DNA of 42,289 nt, from the NCBI RefSeq assembly GCF_007644105.1, contig NZ_VFAC01000035.1:1-42289 (forward strand). The letters run 5' to 3'. The stretch comes from Elioraea rosea (GTDB lineage: Bacteria; Pseudomonadota; Alphaproteobacteria; Acetobacterales; Acetobacteraceae). A program made the translations under genes and the position numbers. Positions 17,452 through 25,555 of the stretch are shown in pieces; the first letter of the stretch is position 1, and each line of letters opens with the position of its first letter. The notes beneath the pieces were generated by a model. That model saw only the letters and a program-made list of their open reading frames with translations. It was not told where the DNA came from and did not search any database.

Positions 17452-18177
17452 CTACCGGCAGCGCACGACGAGGGCGGTGACGTTGTCTGTGCTGCCGCGC
17501 GTCATCGCGAGGGCGATGAGCGCATCGGCGAGCGCCTGCCCCTCGGCCGCGGCAAGCGTCTCGGCGAGCACCGCCGGCTCGAGCGCCTTGGTGATGCCGT
17601 CGCTCATCAGCAGGAACACATCGCCCGGCATCACCTGGCCCGTCACCTTGTCGAGCGCAAGCGCATCGTCCGCGCCCACGGCGCGCGTGACCACGTTCGA
17701 CTGAGGGTGGTGCTCGGCATCCGCAGGCGAGATCTCGCCGGCATCGACGAGCTCCTGCACGAGGCTGTGGTCGCGCGTGACGCAGGCAAGCGCGCCGCCG
17801 CGCCAGAGATAGCAGCGGCTGTCGCCCGCCCAGAGGCAGGCGAAATGGCCGTCGCGTACGAGAAGCATCACCACCGTCGAGGCGAGCATGGCGCGCGGGC
17901 CGCGGCCGGCGGCCTCCGCACGCAGCACGGCATTCGTTTCGATCAGCGCCGCCCGCGCGCGACCCAACAGTTCCCCGGCCGACAGCCCGGCCGGAAGCCC
18001 CTGCAGCGCGGCAGCGACCGCGGCGGACGCGATCTCGCCCCCGCCATGGCCGCCCGCGCCGTCCGCCACGGCCCAGAGGCCGATCTCGGGTCGCATCAGC
18101 CAGGTATCCTGGTTGCTCGTCCGCACCGTTCCGGCATGCGTCGCAGCCCAGCTCTCGAGGCGCAGTCCGGTCCTCAC
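17452..18177 (-). CDS. pppA: PP2C-family protein phosphatase PppA of the T6SS phosphorylation switch
   Basis: 241 residues from the GTG at 18177, which overlaps the tagF stop by 4 bp; the longer frame upstream is a shadow of tagF. All PP2C metal/phosphate motifs are seen: NQDTWL, ADGAGGHGGGE, WAGDSRCYLWRGG, LMSDGI and STDNVTALVV. In characterised systems PppA removes the phosphate that the PpkA kinase puts on Fha, which turns secretion down. A possible kinase partner is the truncated protein at the left edge. It is the last gene of the vgrG-to-pppA operon and converges on hcp2. Confidence 0.94.
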   Translation of the reverse strand: MRTGLRLESWAATHAGTVRTSNQDTWLMRPEIGLWAVADGAGGHGGGEIASAAVAAALQGLPAGLSAGELLGRARAALIETNAVLRAEAAGRGPRAMLASTVVMLLVRDGHFACLWAGDSRCYLWRGGALACVTRDHSLVQELVDAGEISPADAEHHPQSNVVTRAVGADDALALDKVTGQVMPGDVFLLMSDGITKALEPAVLAETLAAAEGQALADALIALAMTRGSTDNVTALVVRCR

Positions 18178-18725
18178 GGCGCCGACCCGTCTGCGAGCAG
18201 CGTGGCGAAGATCCGGGGCGCCGGCAGGCTGGGGAAATGGAGCCGCGCGGGCGCGACGCGTGGGGCGCCTTCCGTCGCGAAGGTCACGCCGGGATGCGCG
18301 CGCGGTGCCGCCGGCGGGTGGCCCGCCGCCTCGAGCGCTTCGTTCAGCCTGCCCCTGTCCCACCCGTCATGCACCGCGTCGGCAGCGGCGGCGGCGAGCG
18401 CATCGAACCACGCGGGCGCTTCCTCGGGCTCCGGCGCGCGGTCGCTCACCGCGCAGAGCATGAGCGGGAAATAGCGTCCGGCCTTGTCGACGCTCGGCGC
18501 CATCACGCCAGCGAAGCCCACTGCCGCGAGCGTTCCGGGGGCGAACCGGAAGCGCCACACCGGCGCCTCGAGGAAGGCGGGCAGCCACGCCTCACCGAGC
18601 ACCGTCCTGCTCTCCGCGAGGCCTTCGCGCACCCAGAGGTCCCAGGCGGAGACGATCTCCTCCGGCAGGTCGGCGCGGACGAAGTCCCCGTGCCCCGGCA
18701 GCTTGCCGAAGAAGCCCTGCCGCAT
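18174..18725 (-). CDS. tagF: T6SS-associated protein TagF (ImpM family)
   Basis: 183 residues from the ATG at 18725. This start gives RQGFFGKLPGHGDFV, the standard ImpM/TagF N-terminus. A GTG at 18761 would overlap tssM and add 12 residues without homology. VMAPSVDKAGRYFPL is the other conserved block. In P. aeruginosa TagF represses T6SS post-translationally, upstream or parallel to Thr phosphorylation. It follows tssM by 14 bp and overlaps pppA by 4 bp; tagF-pppA proximity is common. Confidence 0.93.
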   Translation of the reverse strand: MRQGFFGKLPGHGDFVRADLPEEIVSAWDLWVREGLAESRTVLGEAWLPAFLEAPVWRFRFAPGTLAAVGFAGVMAPSVDKAGRYFPLMLCAVSDRAPEPEEAPAWFDALAAAAADAVHDGWDRGRLNEALEAAGHPPAAPRAHPGVTFATEGAPRVAPARLHFPSLPAPRIFATLLADGSAP

Positions 18726-18739
18726 CCGCCCGCGCAGGG

Positions 18740-21700
18740 TCAGGGCTGCAAGGTCGGGCACCGGAATTCCGACAGCTCGCGCAGGCTGAACGGATTGAAC
18801 ACGCTGCCCGCGCGGACGACGTAGCTGACCTGCCTCTCGCCGAGGGTGAAGGTCAGCGTGAATTCCTCCGACACCCGCCCGGGCGCGACCTGCGCGCGAG
18901 AGAACAGGCGGAAGAGCGCCCAGGGGCCGGACGCGTTGATCGCGCCCTCGCCTCCCGAAGGCGGCGGCGTGAAGACGAGGCGCACGTTCGTCATCCTGTT
19001 CGCCCCCGGCCAGGTGACGAGGGTGGGGCGCGAAGGCCCGTGGCTGTAGCTGATGCTCACCCCGTCGAGGTCGAGCAGCGCTGTCTGCGCGCCGGGGTCC
19101 ATCGCCACGGGCTGGATCTCGAAGCGGATCGTCGGCTGCGGCCCGCCTGCGAAGAACACGTCGCGAATCACGCTCGCGCGCTGGAAGTTCGCGACATCGA
19201 CGCGCGGCTGCACGCCTTCCACCGCCTGGAGCCGCCAGGTGCGCTGCGTCGTATCCACGAAGGGGCGGAGATTGGTGTTGAAGAACCCGTCGATCAGCCC
19301 GCCCGGCGCGAAGAGCCGCGCGAAATCATCCATTGGCGTCTCTGCCTGCGCGCTGCGCACGAACGGAAAGCGGTTGGCGATCGCCGCCTGGCAGAGTGGC
19401 GCGACGCCGGCCTGGAACGCGCCGGCGAGCGCGGCCTGCGTGCCGCCTGCGCGCACCGCCGTGCCGCCCTGGGCGACAGCACGAAGCCAGCCGTCGACGG
19501 GCGGCGGCACGCGCGAGGCCTCGCCCTGCAGGGCCTGAACCGGGTCGAGCCCGACGCCGGGTGTGATCGGCTGGCCTGGGTTTGCCGCCATGCGGGCGAG
19601 TTGCTGGTAGACGTCGGACAGCAGCCTCAGCGTGTTGTCGACCGGAGCGCCGGGCCCCGTGCCGACATACTGCCGAAGCCGGGCGTAGCGTTCGTCGATC
19701 GCGCTGCCGGGCGGAGGGGGCGGCGGCGCGCCTGGCTGGGCCGCGCCAAACACCGCCTGCAGCCGCGACGAGGCGCTCTGCGGCGCCGGCGCACCGCCCG
19801 GCGGGGCGGCCTGCGCAGGACCCTCGGGAGGAACCGACAGCGTGAGCTCCCGCGCGGCCGAGGCGAGCAGGTCACGCATCGGCGATTGCGGGGCTGAGAG
19901 GATGTTCAGCGTGTCGACCGCCTGGCCCATGCCGCGGAAGGGAAGGATGGCGAGATCGGCAAGCATGCCGTCCCACATCCGCGCATAGTCGTCGTAATAG
20001 AGGTTCAGCACGTCCTGCTGCAGCCGCACCTGGGCCGCTTCGTCGAGCCGCACCTCGTTGCCCGGGCCGAGCACCCAGCTTTCCTGCGCCACCTCGCGCG
20101 AGACGGCCTCGATGTTCGGAAGCACCACCTTGTGGAACGCATCGCGTGTGAAGAGGCCCGGCACGCCGCCCGTCAGCGGCTGGCCCGAAGGCCGCGTGAA
20201 CACGCGCGCACCGGCGGGGCCGGCTGCGCCCCCCGGCGTCCAGGGTTCGAGGTTCGCCGCGGCCGCGATCGGGCGCAGGCGGGAATAGGCGCGGCCCGCG
20301 AGAGGCAGGCGCGAGAACACGCGGCGGGCCTCGTCGATCAGAAGTCCGTCGAGCCCGTAGGCAGGCATCGGGCCTTCGAGGAGCGCGTCGAGATGGGCGG
20401 AGAGCTGGCCGCGCATCGCCGTCTGCTGCGGCTGGTTGAACGCCTGCTGCCAGTCGAGCGCCATCCAGTCGCGCACCAGCGCGCGGTCGAGCGGGCCCTG
20501 GCCGCCGAGCATGAGGTAGACGCGCGTCGCCTCGTAGAGGAACTCGGGCTGCTGCAACGCGCCGCGCATCTGGCTCTCGAGTCGCCAGAGAAGGCGCGGC
20601 AGGAACACGCGGTCGAGCTCGCGGCGATAGACCGCATCCGCCGCGGCTGCAAGCTTCGGCGCCTGGCTGAGCCCAAAGCCCGAGCCCTGCGCGCGATTGT
20701 CGCGGCCATAGGGAAGCGCGCGCGCCTGGTTCAGCAGCGGCAGCACGGAGGGAAGGTTCGCCTCCGCAACGGGGTCGAGCGGCAGCGCCTTCGCCGTCTG
20801 CTCGAGCTGCGTGACGGCTGCCTCGAGCCGCGCGATCTCCGCCTCGTTCGCACGCCAGGCCGAAAACCAGAGCCCGCCCATCACCAGCACGGCGAGCGCG
20901 GCAATGCTCCACGCACCGATGGTCAGCGCACGTCGACGCGTCGCGGCTCCCGGCTTGGCGCTGACGAGGCCGCTCTCGCCGAACACCACCTCACGCAGCA
21001 GCCGCGAGAGGAAGTAGCTCCTTCCCTGCCCGGCCTGCGCCGCGGGAAGCCGGGCGCGTGGCACGTTGAAGAGCCGCGCCATCGCGCCGGTGAGCCGGTC
21101 GATCGGCGTGCCTTCCTGCGTGCCGGAGGTGAGGTAGAGGCCGCGCAGGAAGGGGGCAGCCTCCAGGCTCGAATCGCGGAACGCCGCCTCGAGGAACTCG
21201 GCAGCCGGTCCTTCCATCGAAGCGAGCTGCGCTGGGAAGCCGAACAGCGCGGCGCGCCGGTCCGGGCCGCGCTCCTCCTGGACGCGTTCGGGGATGCGAT
21301 CTGTCACCCGGGCAAGGAGTTCGCGGAACGCGGCGGCGAAATCGCCCACCCCCTTCTGCTCGCGCGGGAAGGTGACGCCCCAGACCTGCTCGCGCGCCTC
21401 ACGGTCGAGATCGTCGAAATACTCGGTGAACCCCGCGATCAGGTCGGCCTTGGTGAAGAGCACGTACACCGGCAGCCGCACGCCGAGCGTCTCGTCGAGC
21501 TCCTTCAGCCGTGCCCGCACGGCGCGCGCATGGGCGAGGCGTTCGTCGCGCGACTGCGTCGCGAGGTCTGACAGGCTGATCGCGACAAGCGCGCCGTTCA
21601 GCGGCGCGCGCGGGCGGTTCCTGCGAAGGAGGTCGAGGAAACCCTGCCAGCCTGCCTTGTCGACCGCCGCGTCGCTTTCCTGTGTGGTGTAGCGCCCGGC

Positions 21701-22255
21701 CGTGTCGATCAGCACGGCCTCGTCTGTGAACCACCAGTCGCAGAGCCGCGTTCCGCCGACGCCGGAAAGGCGTGCGGAGCCCATGCGTTCGGCCAGCGGA
21801 AAGGTCAGGCCGGCGTTCATCAGCGCGGTGGTTTTCCCCGAGCCTGGCGGGCCGATGATCACGTACCAGGGAAGCTCGTAGAGCGCCTTGCCACCGCGCG
21901 CCTTCGACAGCAGCGTCAGCGCCTCGGTCAGCTTCGATTTGAGCGCCGCAACTTCCTCCGCCGCGGCCGCGGCAGAGGTATCGGCCGGGCCCGCGGCCGC
22001 ACCCTCGATCAGCGCCTTCTCTGCCTTCTTGCGTGCGCGGAAGGACAGGAAGGCGAACACCGCCCAGACAAGGACGAGGACGGCGATGACGGCGAGCCGT
22101 GCCATCTCGGAGGCGAGCGGGGCGATGCCGCCGACGGCGACAATCGGCCCGAACACCCAGACGAGCCCTGCCAGAAGCAGGATGCCGACGAGCCCGACGG
22201 CGGCGCGTGCCCAGGGGTTCGAGGCAAGCGCGGCCATGCCTGCGGGCGCCTTCAT
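18740..22255 (-). CDS. tssM: T6SS inner-membrane core protein TssM (IcmF)
   Basis: 1171 residues from the ATG at 22255, overlapping the tssL stop by 4 bp; the longer open frame is a shadow of tssL. Two N-terminal transmembrane helices (about 19-40 and 53-71) precede a cytoplasmic nucleotide-binding domain with an intact Walker A (GPPGSGKT, 135-142) and DTAGRYTTQ. A third membrane segment lies at about 440-458. The large periplasmic domain follows, ending with the IcmF/VasK C-terminal domain. A proline/alanine-rich insert sits in the periplasmic part (about residues 820-850). It bridges TssL and TssJ across the periplasm. Confidence 0.97.
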   Translation of the reverse strand: MKAPAGMAALASNPWARAAVGLVGILLLAGLVWVFGPIVAVGGIAPLASEMARLAVIAVLVLVWAVFAFLSFRARKKAEKALIEGAAAGPADTSAAAAAEEVAALKSKLTEALTLLSKARGGKALYELPWYVIIGPPGSGKTTALMNAGLTFPLAERMGSARLSGVGGTRLCDWWFTDEAVLIDTAGRYTTQESDAAVDKAGWQGFLDLLRRNRPRAPLNGALVAISLSDLATQSRDERLAHARAVRARLKELDETLGVRLPVYVLFTKADLIAGFTEYFDDLDREAREQVWGVTFPREQKGVGDFAAAFRELLARVTDRIPERVQEERGPDRRAALFGFPAQLASMEGPAAEFLEAAFRDSSLEAAPFLRGLYLTSGTQEGTPIDRLTGAMARLFNVPRARLPAAQAGQGRSYFLSRLLREVVFGESGLVSAKPGAATRRRALTIGAWSIAALAVLVMGGLWFSAWRANEAEIARLEAAVTQLEQTAKALPLDPVAEANLPSVLPLLNQARALPYGRDNRAQGSGFGLSQAPKLAAAADAVYRRELDRVFLPRLLWRLESQMRGALQQPEFLYEATRVYLMLGGQGPLDRALVRDWMALDWQQAFNQPQQTAMRGQLSAHLDALLEGPMPAYGLDGLLIDEARRVFSRLPLAGRAYSRLRPIAAAANLEPWTPGGAAGPAGARVFTRPSGQPLTGGVPGLFTRDAFHKVVLPNIEAVSREVAQESWVLGPGNEVRLDEAAQVRLQQDVLNLYYDDYARMWDGMLADLAILPFRGMGQAVDTLNILSAPQSPMRDLLASAARELTLSVPPEGPAQAAPPGGAPAPQSASSRLQAVFGAAQPGAPPPPPPGSAIDERYARLRQYVGTGPGAPVDNTLRLLSDVYQQLARMAANPGQPITPGVGLDPVQALQGEASRVPPPVDGWLRAVAQGGTAVRAGGTQAALAGAFQAGVAPLCQAAIANRFPFVRSAQAETPMDDFARLFAPGGLIDGFFNTNLRPFVDTTQRTWRLQAVEGVQPRVDVANFQRASVIRDVFFAGGPQPTIRFEIQPVAMDPGAQTALLDLDGVSISYSHGPSRPTLVTWPGANRMTNVRLVFTPPPSGGEGAINASGPWALFRLFSRAQVAPGRVSEEFTLTFTLGERQVSYVVRAGSVFNPFSLRELSEFRCPTLQP

Positions 22256-23631
22256 CGACGAACGAGCTCCTCGCGCGGCAGCACGAGCTCGATGCGTCGG
22301 TTCTGCTCGCGCCCTTCCGCCGTGCTGTTGTCGGCGATCGGCTCGGCGTCGGCACGGCCCTCTGCCTTGAGACGCGAGGCGTCGCCGATCCCCCGCCCGA
22401 GCGGCACGAGCGCGGCCTCGGCGCGCGCGTTCGAGAGGTGCCAGTTCGAGGGGAACTGGACGGTGCGGATGGGCTGGTTGTCGGAATGGCCGAGAACCAT
22501 CACGGCACCTGGCTCGTCCTTCAGCGCGGAACCGATCCGTTCGAGGATCGGCACGAAGCGGTTCGACACGGTCGCGCTGCCCGAGCCGAACATGCCGGAG
22601 GCGCGAATGCGCACGACGATCGTCTGCGGCGTCTGCACCACCGCGACGAGCCCGTCGCGAATCTCGGGAGCGAGGAAGGTGCGGATGCGGGTGATCTGGT
22701 CGGGCCCCGCCTCGGGTGGCGGAGGCGGCGGCGGGGGCGGAGGCGGCGCGACGCGGGCAAGCGCGGGTTGCGCCAGAGGCGGCACCGCGTTCAGCGCAGC
22801 GAACACCGCATCGGACCGTCCGTTCAGGGAGAAGGCGAACCAGGCATAGAGCCCGCCCATCAGGGCAAGCGCGAGCGCGCCGATCACCCAGAGCGGTACG
22901 GCGCGGCCGGGCGGAAGCCATGGGACGGCGAGCCCGCGCCAGCGCGGCGACAGCTCGCGCTCTGCAGGCGGGCGCTGGCCCTGGATGACCGCATAAAGCC
23001 CCTCGCGGATGCGCTCGAGTTCGGCCGGGCCGCGTGGCGAAAGCCGGTAACGCCCCTGGAATCCGAGACTGATGCAAAGATGCATCAGCTCGAGCGTCTC
23101 CTTGAACTTGCCCGGCTCCTTCTGCAGGCGCTCGAGAAGCTGGAAGAACCTGTCGCCCGAGCCGACCTCGCGATGGAAGGTCGCGATCAGGCTCGCGGTG
23201 TTCCACGGCCCCTGGCTCCCCCAGGGCGTGTTCAGCACCACGTCGTCGAGCGTGGCGCAGAGGGCGTAGTGCGCGGCGCGGAGCTGCTCGGGGGCGAGGC
23301 CGGTGGCGCGCGCGTCCTGCTCGAACTGGCGGAGGCCCGCGATCGTGCGCTCGCGCAGATCGCCGCTGTCGGGCGGGCGCGCGGTGTTGCGCAGGCGGCC
23401 GATGAGGTCAAGAAGCGGGGCGGCGGCAGCGGCGAGCGGATTCACGCCGATGCGCGGCGGCGCCTCGGCCCCGTCGGCGCTGCCCGCAGGAGGCTGGGGC
23501 GCGGCGTCGAACGCCGGCGGAATCGGCTCCGCTGGCGGTTCGGCTGCGGCCGGGCGGCGCCCCCCCGGGCTCGGGCGGATCACCGTGCGGTCGTTGTCCT
23601 CGGGCTCGGAGAAGGGATTGTCCTGCACCAT
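22252..23631 (-). CDS. tssL: T6SS membrane protein TssL with C-terminal OmpA domain
   Basis: 459 residues. A disordered Pro-rich N-terminus (1-60) is followed by the DotU/ImpK cytoplasmic domain (about 60-230; HYALCATLDDVVLNTPWG and LELMHLCISLGFQGRYR). A single transmembrane helix spans about 244-267. A run of 11 consecutive prolines (296-306) leads to an OmpA/MotB peptidoglycan-binding domain (about 320-455; VLGHSDNQPIRT, LSNARAEAAL). This is the 'evolved' TssL form that anchors the complex to the cell wall directly. It overlaps tssM by 4 bp and follows tssK by 12 bp. Confidence 0.96.
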   Translation of the reverse strand: MVQDNPFSEPEDNDRTVIRPSPGGRRPAAAEPPAEPIPPAFDAAPQPPAGSADGAEAPPRIGVNPLAAAAAPLLDLIGRLRNTARPPDSGDLRERTIAGLRQFEQDARATGLAPEQLRAAHYALCATLDDVVLNTPWGSQGPWNTASLIATFHREVGSGDRFFQLLERLQKEPGKFKETLELMHLCISLGFQGRYRLSPRGPAELERIREGLYAVIQGQRPPAERELSPRWRGLAVPWLPPGRAVPLWVIGALALALMGGLYAWFAFSLNGRSDAVFAALNAVPPLAQPALARVAPPPPPPPPPPPEAGPDQITRIRTFLAPEIRDGLVAVVQTPQTIVVRIRASGMFGSGSATVSNRFVPILERIGSALKDEPGAVMVLGHSDNQPIRTVQFPSNWHLSNARAEAALVPLGRGIGDASRLKAEGRADAEPIADNSTAEGREQNRRIELVLPREELVRR

Positions 23632-23643
23632 CGCGCCCCTCCC

Positions 23644-24978
23644 TCAGCCTCGGATCGCCCAGAGTTCCATCTTCAAGTTCGGGTAGTCGCCCGACACATG
23701 GATCGCGAAGCCGCCAGAGGTCTGCATCTGCGCCCAGTGCGGCGAGCCACGGTCGAGCTCGAAATAGGTGGCGCCGGCATAGAACGGGATCTGCCGCGGA
23801 GCGACGGGAAGCGGGCGGATGGCGATGCCAGGCAGCGCGACGTTGACGAGCTCGCGGATATGCTCGACGGCGCCGATCTTCACCGTGTTGGGGAAGACGC
23901 GCCGGAGCTGCTCGCCAGGCATGTCGGCCTGCACCGACAGAACGAACTGTGCCGCCTTGAGAAGGTTCCGGTCCGTCAACGGGCCGACGCGCACGCCATG
24001 CCGCCGCTCCTGCAGCGGGATCGACACGGCGGTGGTCTCGACCACGGCGGAGAGCGACTTGCGCAGGTCGGCGACGACGGGGGCGTAGCTCCTCTGCAGG
24101 TCCTCGTGTCGATAGGCGGGATACTGCGGCGGGCGGCGCTGCGCCTCGGTGAAGGTCGCGAGCTCGCCCGCGAGCGAGGCGAGCGTTCGGTAGAGCGCCT
24201 CGGGGTGGACGAGCCCCGCGCCGGCCCAGTGCGCGAGCACGGGCTCGACCCTGTTGATTGCCTGCAGGAGCATGAAGTCAGCCACCTCGGCGACGCCGCG
24301 CGCGCCCGGCTGGCCGAGACGCGCGGCGATCGCCTCTGCGCGCTGGCGCAGCATGCCTGTGAGCTCGTTGAGCAGGCCGACGAGCGGTGGCGTGGCGGAA
24401 GCGACGAGCGCGGGCGGAATCCACCGCTCGTCGAGCACCACGCGGCGGTCGGGCAGCACTTCCTGGATGCGCGCGACGGCAAGGCCGAGATAGCCCGCGC
24501 GGTCCTCCGTCTCGAGCATGTAGCGGAACCGGAGCCGCCCGACCTGCAGCTCGGCCGCCGTCGGGCTCGTCGAGTGCGCGTCGAACGCCTCGTAGGCGAC
24601 GGGGGCGAAGCGCGTCGCCGCCGCCTCGGGGCCGTCTGCCGCGATCTCGAGCCCGCCTGCCTGGCGGACGGGGGCGGCGAGATAGACGAGGCAGTTTCGC
24701 ACCGTCTCGCCGAGGTCGAGCGGCGGCGGATGGTCAGCCTCGCCGGGGATGGCGAAGGGCGTTCCGTCCTCGAGCAGGCCGGTCGCGGAGGAGAGCGCGA
24801 AGCGGCCGGTGCCGAGAAGGTCACGGTCGATCGCAAGCGCGGTGAAGCCCCACGCGAAGGGGGCGAGCGCAGTCGCGGTGCCGCGCACGAGCGCCTCGAG
24901 GTAGCGATCCTGCTGCTGGAAGTGCTGCGCACGCAGGAACATGCCCTCGTGCCAGACGACCTTGTTCTGCCAGAACAT
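23644..24978 (-). CDS. tssK: T6SS baseplate-membrane connector TssK
   Basis: 444 residues. The opening NKVVWHEGMFLRAQHFQQQD is the hallmark of TssK (ImpJ/VasE, DUF876). LPNTVKIG-like FPNTVKIGAVEHIRELV and the C-terminal YFELDRGSPHWAQM are further family blocks. TssK trimers attach the baseplate to TssM/TssL and resemble phage receptor-binding proteins. Length is normal. It lies 77 bp after tssJ and 12 bp before tssL. Confidence 0.96.
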   Translation of the reverse strand: MFWQNKVVWHEGMFLRAQHFQQQDRYLEALVRGTATALAPFAWGFTALAIDRDLLGTGRFALSSATGLLEDGTPFAIPGEADHPPPLDLGETVRNCLVYLAAPVRQAGGLEIAADGPEAAATRFAPVAYEAFDAHSTSPTAAELQVGRLRFRYMLETEDRAGYLGLAVARIQEVLPDRRVVLDERWIPPALVASATPPLVGLLNELTGMLRQRAEAIAARLGQPGARGVAEVADFMLLQAINRVEPVLAHWAGAGLVHPEALYRTLASLAGELATFTEAQRRPPQYPAYRHEDLQRSYAPVVADLRKSLSAVVETTAVSIPLQERRHGVRVGPLTDRNLLKAAQFVLSVQADMPGEQLRRVFPNTVKIGAVEHIRELVNVALPGIAIRPLPVAPRQIPFYAGATYFELDRGSPHWAQMQTSGGFAIHVSGDYPNLKMELWAIRG

Positions 24979-25055
24979 TGCGGTGTCAGGTCATCCCGTT
25001 TTGGTGGCGATTGCGTCCAGCACCCGCGCGTTGCGGTTGCAGAGACTATACCGGT

Positions 25056-25532
25056 TCAGCCCGCCTGCGTAAGCGTTGCTTCGAGCCTGTCGGCGTTCAG
25101 GCGAAGCCGCGTCGTTCCGGTCGACGCGACGGGCGCGATCGCCTTCCACCGCGCGCGGTCGATGTCGCGGAACAGAACGGCGGCGCCGAGGAAGCGGGTG
25201 CGGCTGTCCGCCTCGCGCGTCACCTGGCGCGTCGAGCCGGGCGTGAAGGTGAGCTCCTCCCTCGCGATCAGCTCGGCGCCGAGCGTGGCCTGCTCGCGCT
25301 CGATCAGCGCGAACACGTCCGCCCCCTCGAACTTGCCTGCGGCCGAGAGGAGGTAGATGCGGACGGCGACCGGAAGCGGCCTGCCGTCGATGCCCGGATT
25401 GACCGCGGGGCCGATGGTGATCGCGAGGTCGACGACGGGCGGCGGCGGCTGCCCGCCGGCCATGACGAGCCCCGCCGCGCCGCCGAGCAGGAGACCGCGC
25501 CGGGCGAGCCTCGCCGCACCTGAACCTCCCAT
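25056..25532 (-). CDS. tssJ: TssJ-like T6SS periplasmic protein lacking a lipobox cysteine
   Basis: 158 residues from the ATG at 25532 (GGGAGG 7 nt upstream). The mature part matches TssJ (VasD/Lip, SciN): LPVAVRIYLLSAAGKFEGAD, FALIEREQATLGAEL, and RFLGAAVLFRDIDRARWK are typical. TssJ is normally an outer-membrane lipoprotein with Cys after the signal. Here the signal region is ARLARRGLLLGG then GLVMAGGQPPPP, with no cysteine anywhere in the protein. RRGLLL resembles a twin-arginine signal, but it could also be an ordinary Sec signal. It lies 24 bp after fha and before tssK, the usual place for tssJ. How it reaches the outer membrane is unclear. Confidence 0.87.
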   Translation of the reverse strand: MGGSGAARLARRGLLLGGAAGLVMAGGQPPPPVVDLAITIGPAVNPGIDGRPLPVAVRIYLLSAAGKFEGADVFALIEREQATLGAELIAREELTFTPGSTRQVTREADSRTRFLGAAVLFRDIDRARWKAIAPVASTGTTRLRLNADRLEATLTQAG

Positions 25533-25555
25533 ACCGTTCCTCCCTTGCTGTTGCG

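Noticed and set aside
22099-25356. Very long plus-strand open frame (1085 codons) opposite tssM/tssL/tssK
   Set aside because: It is antisense to three certain T6SS genes, is rich in Arg/Gly/Ala/His and has no recognisable domain. Such frames are common in GC-rich DNA.
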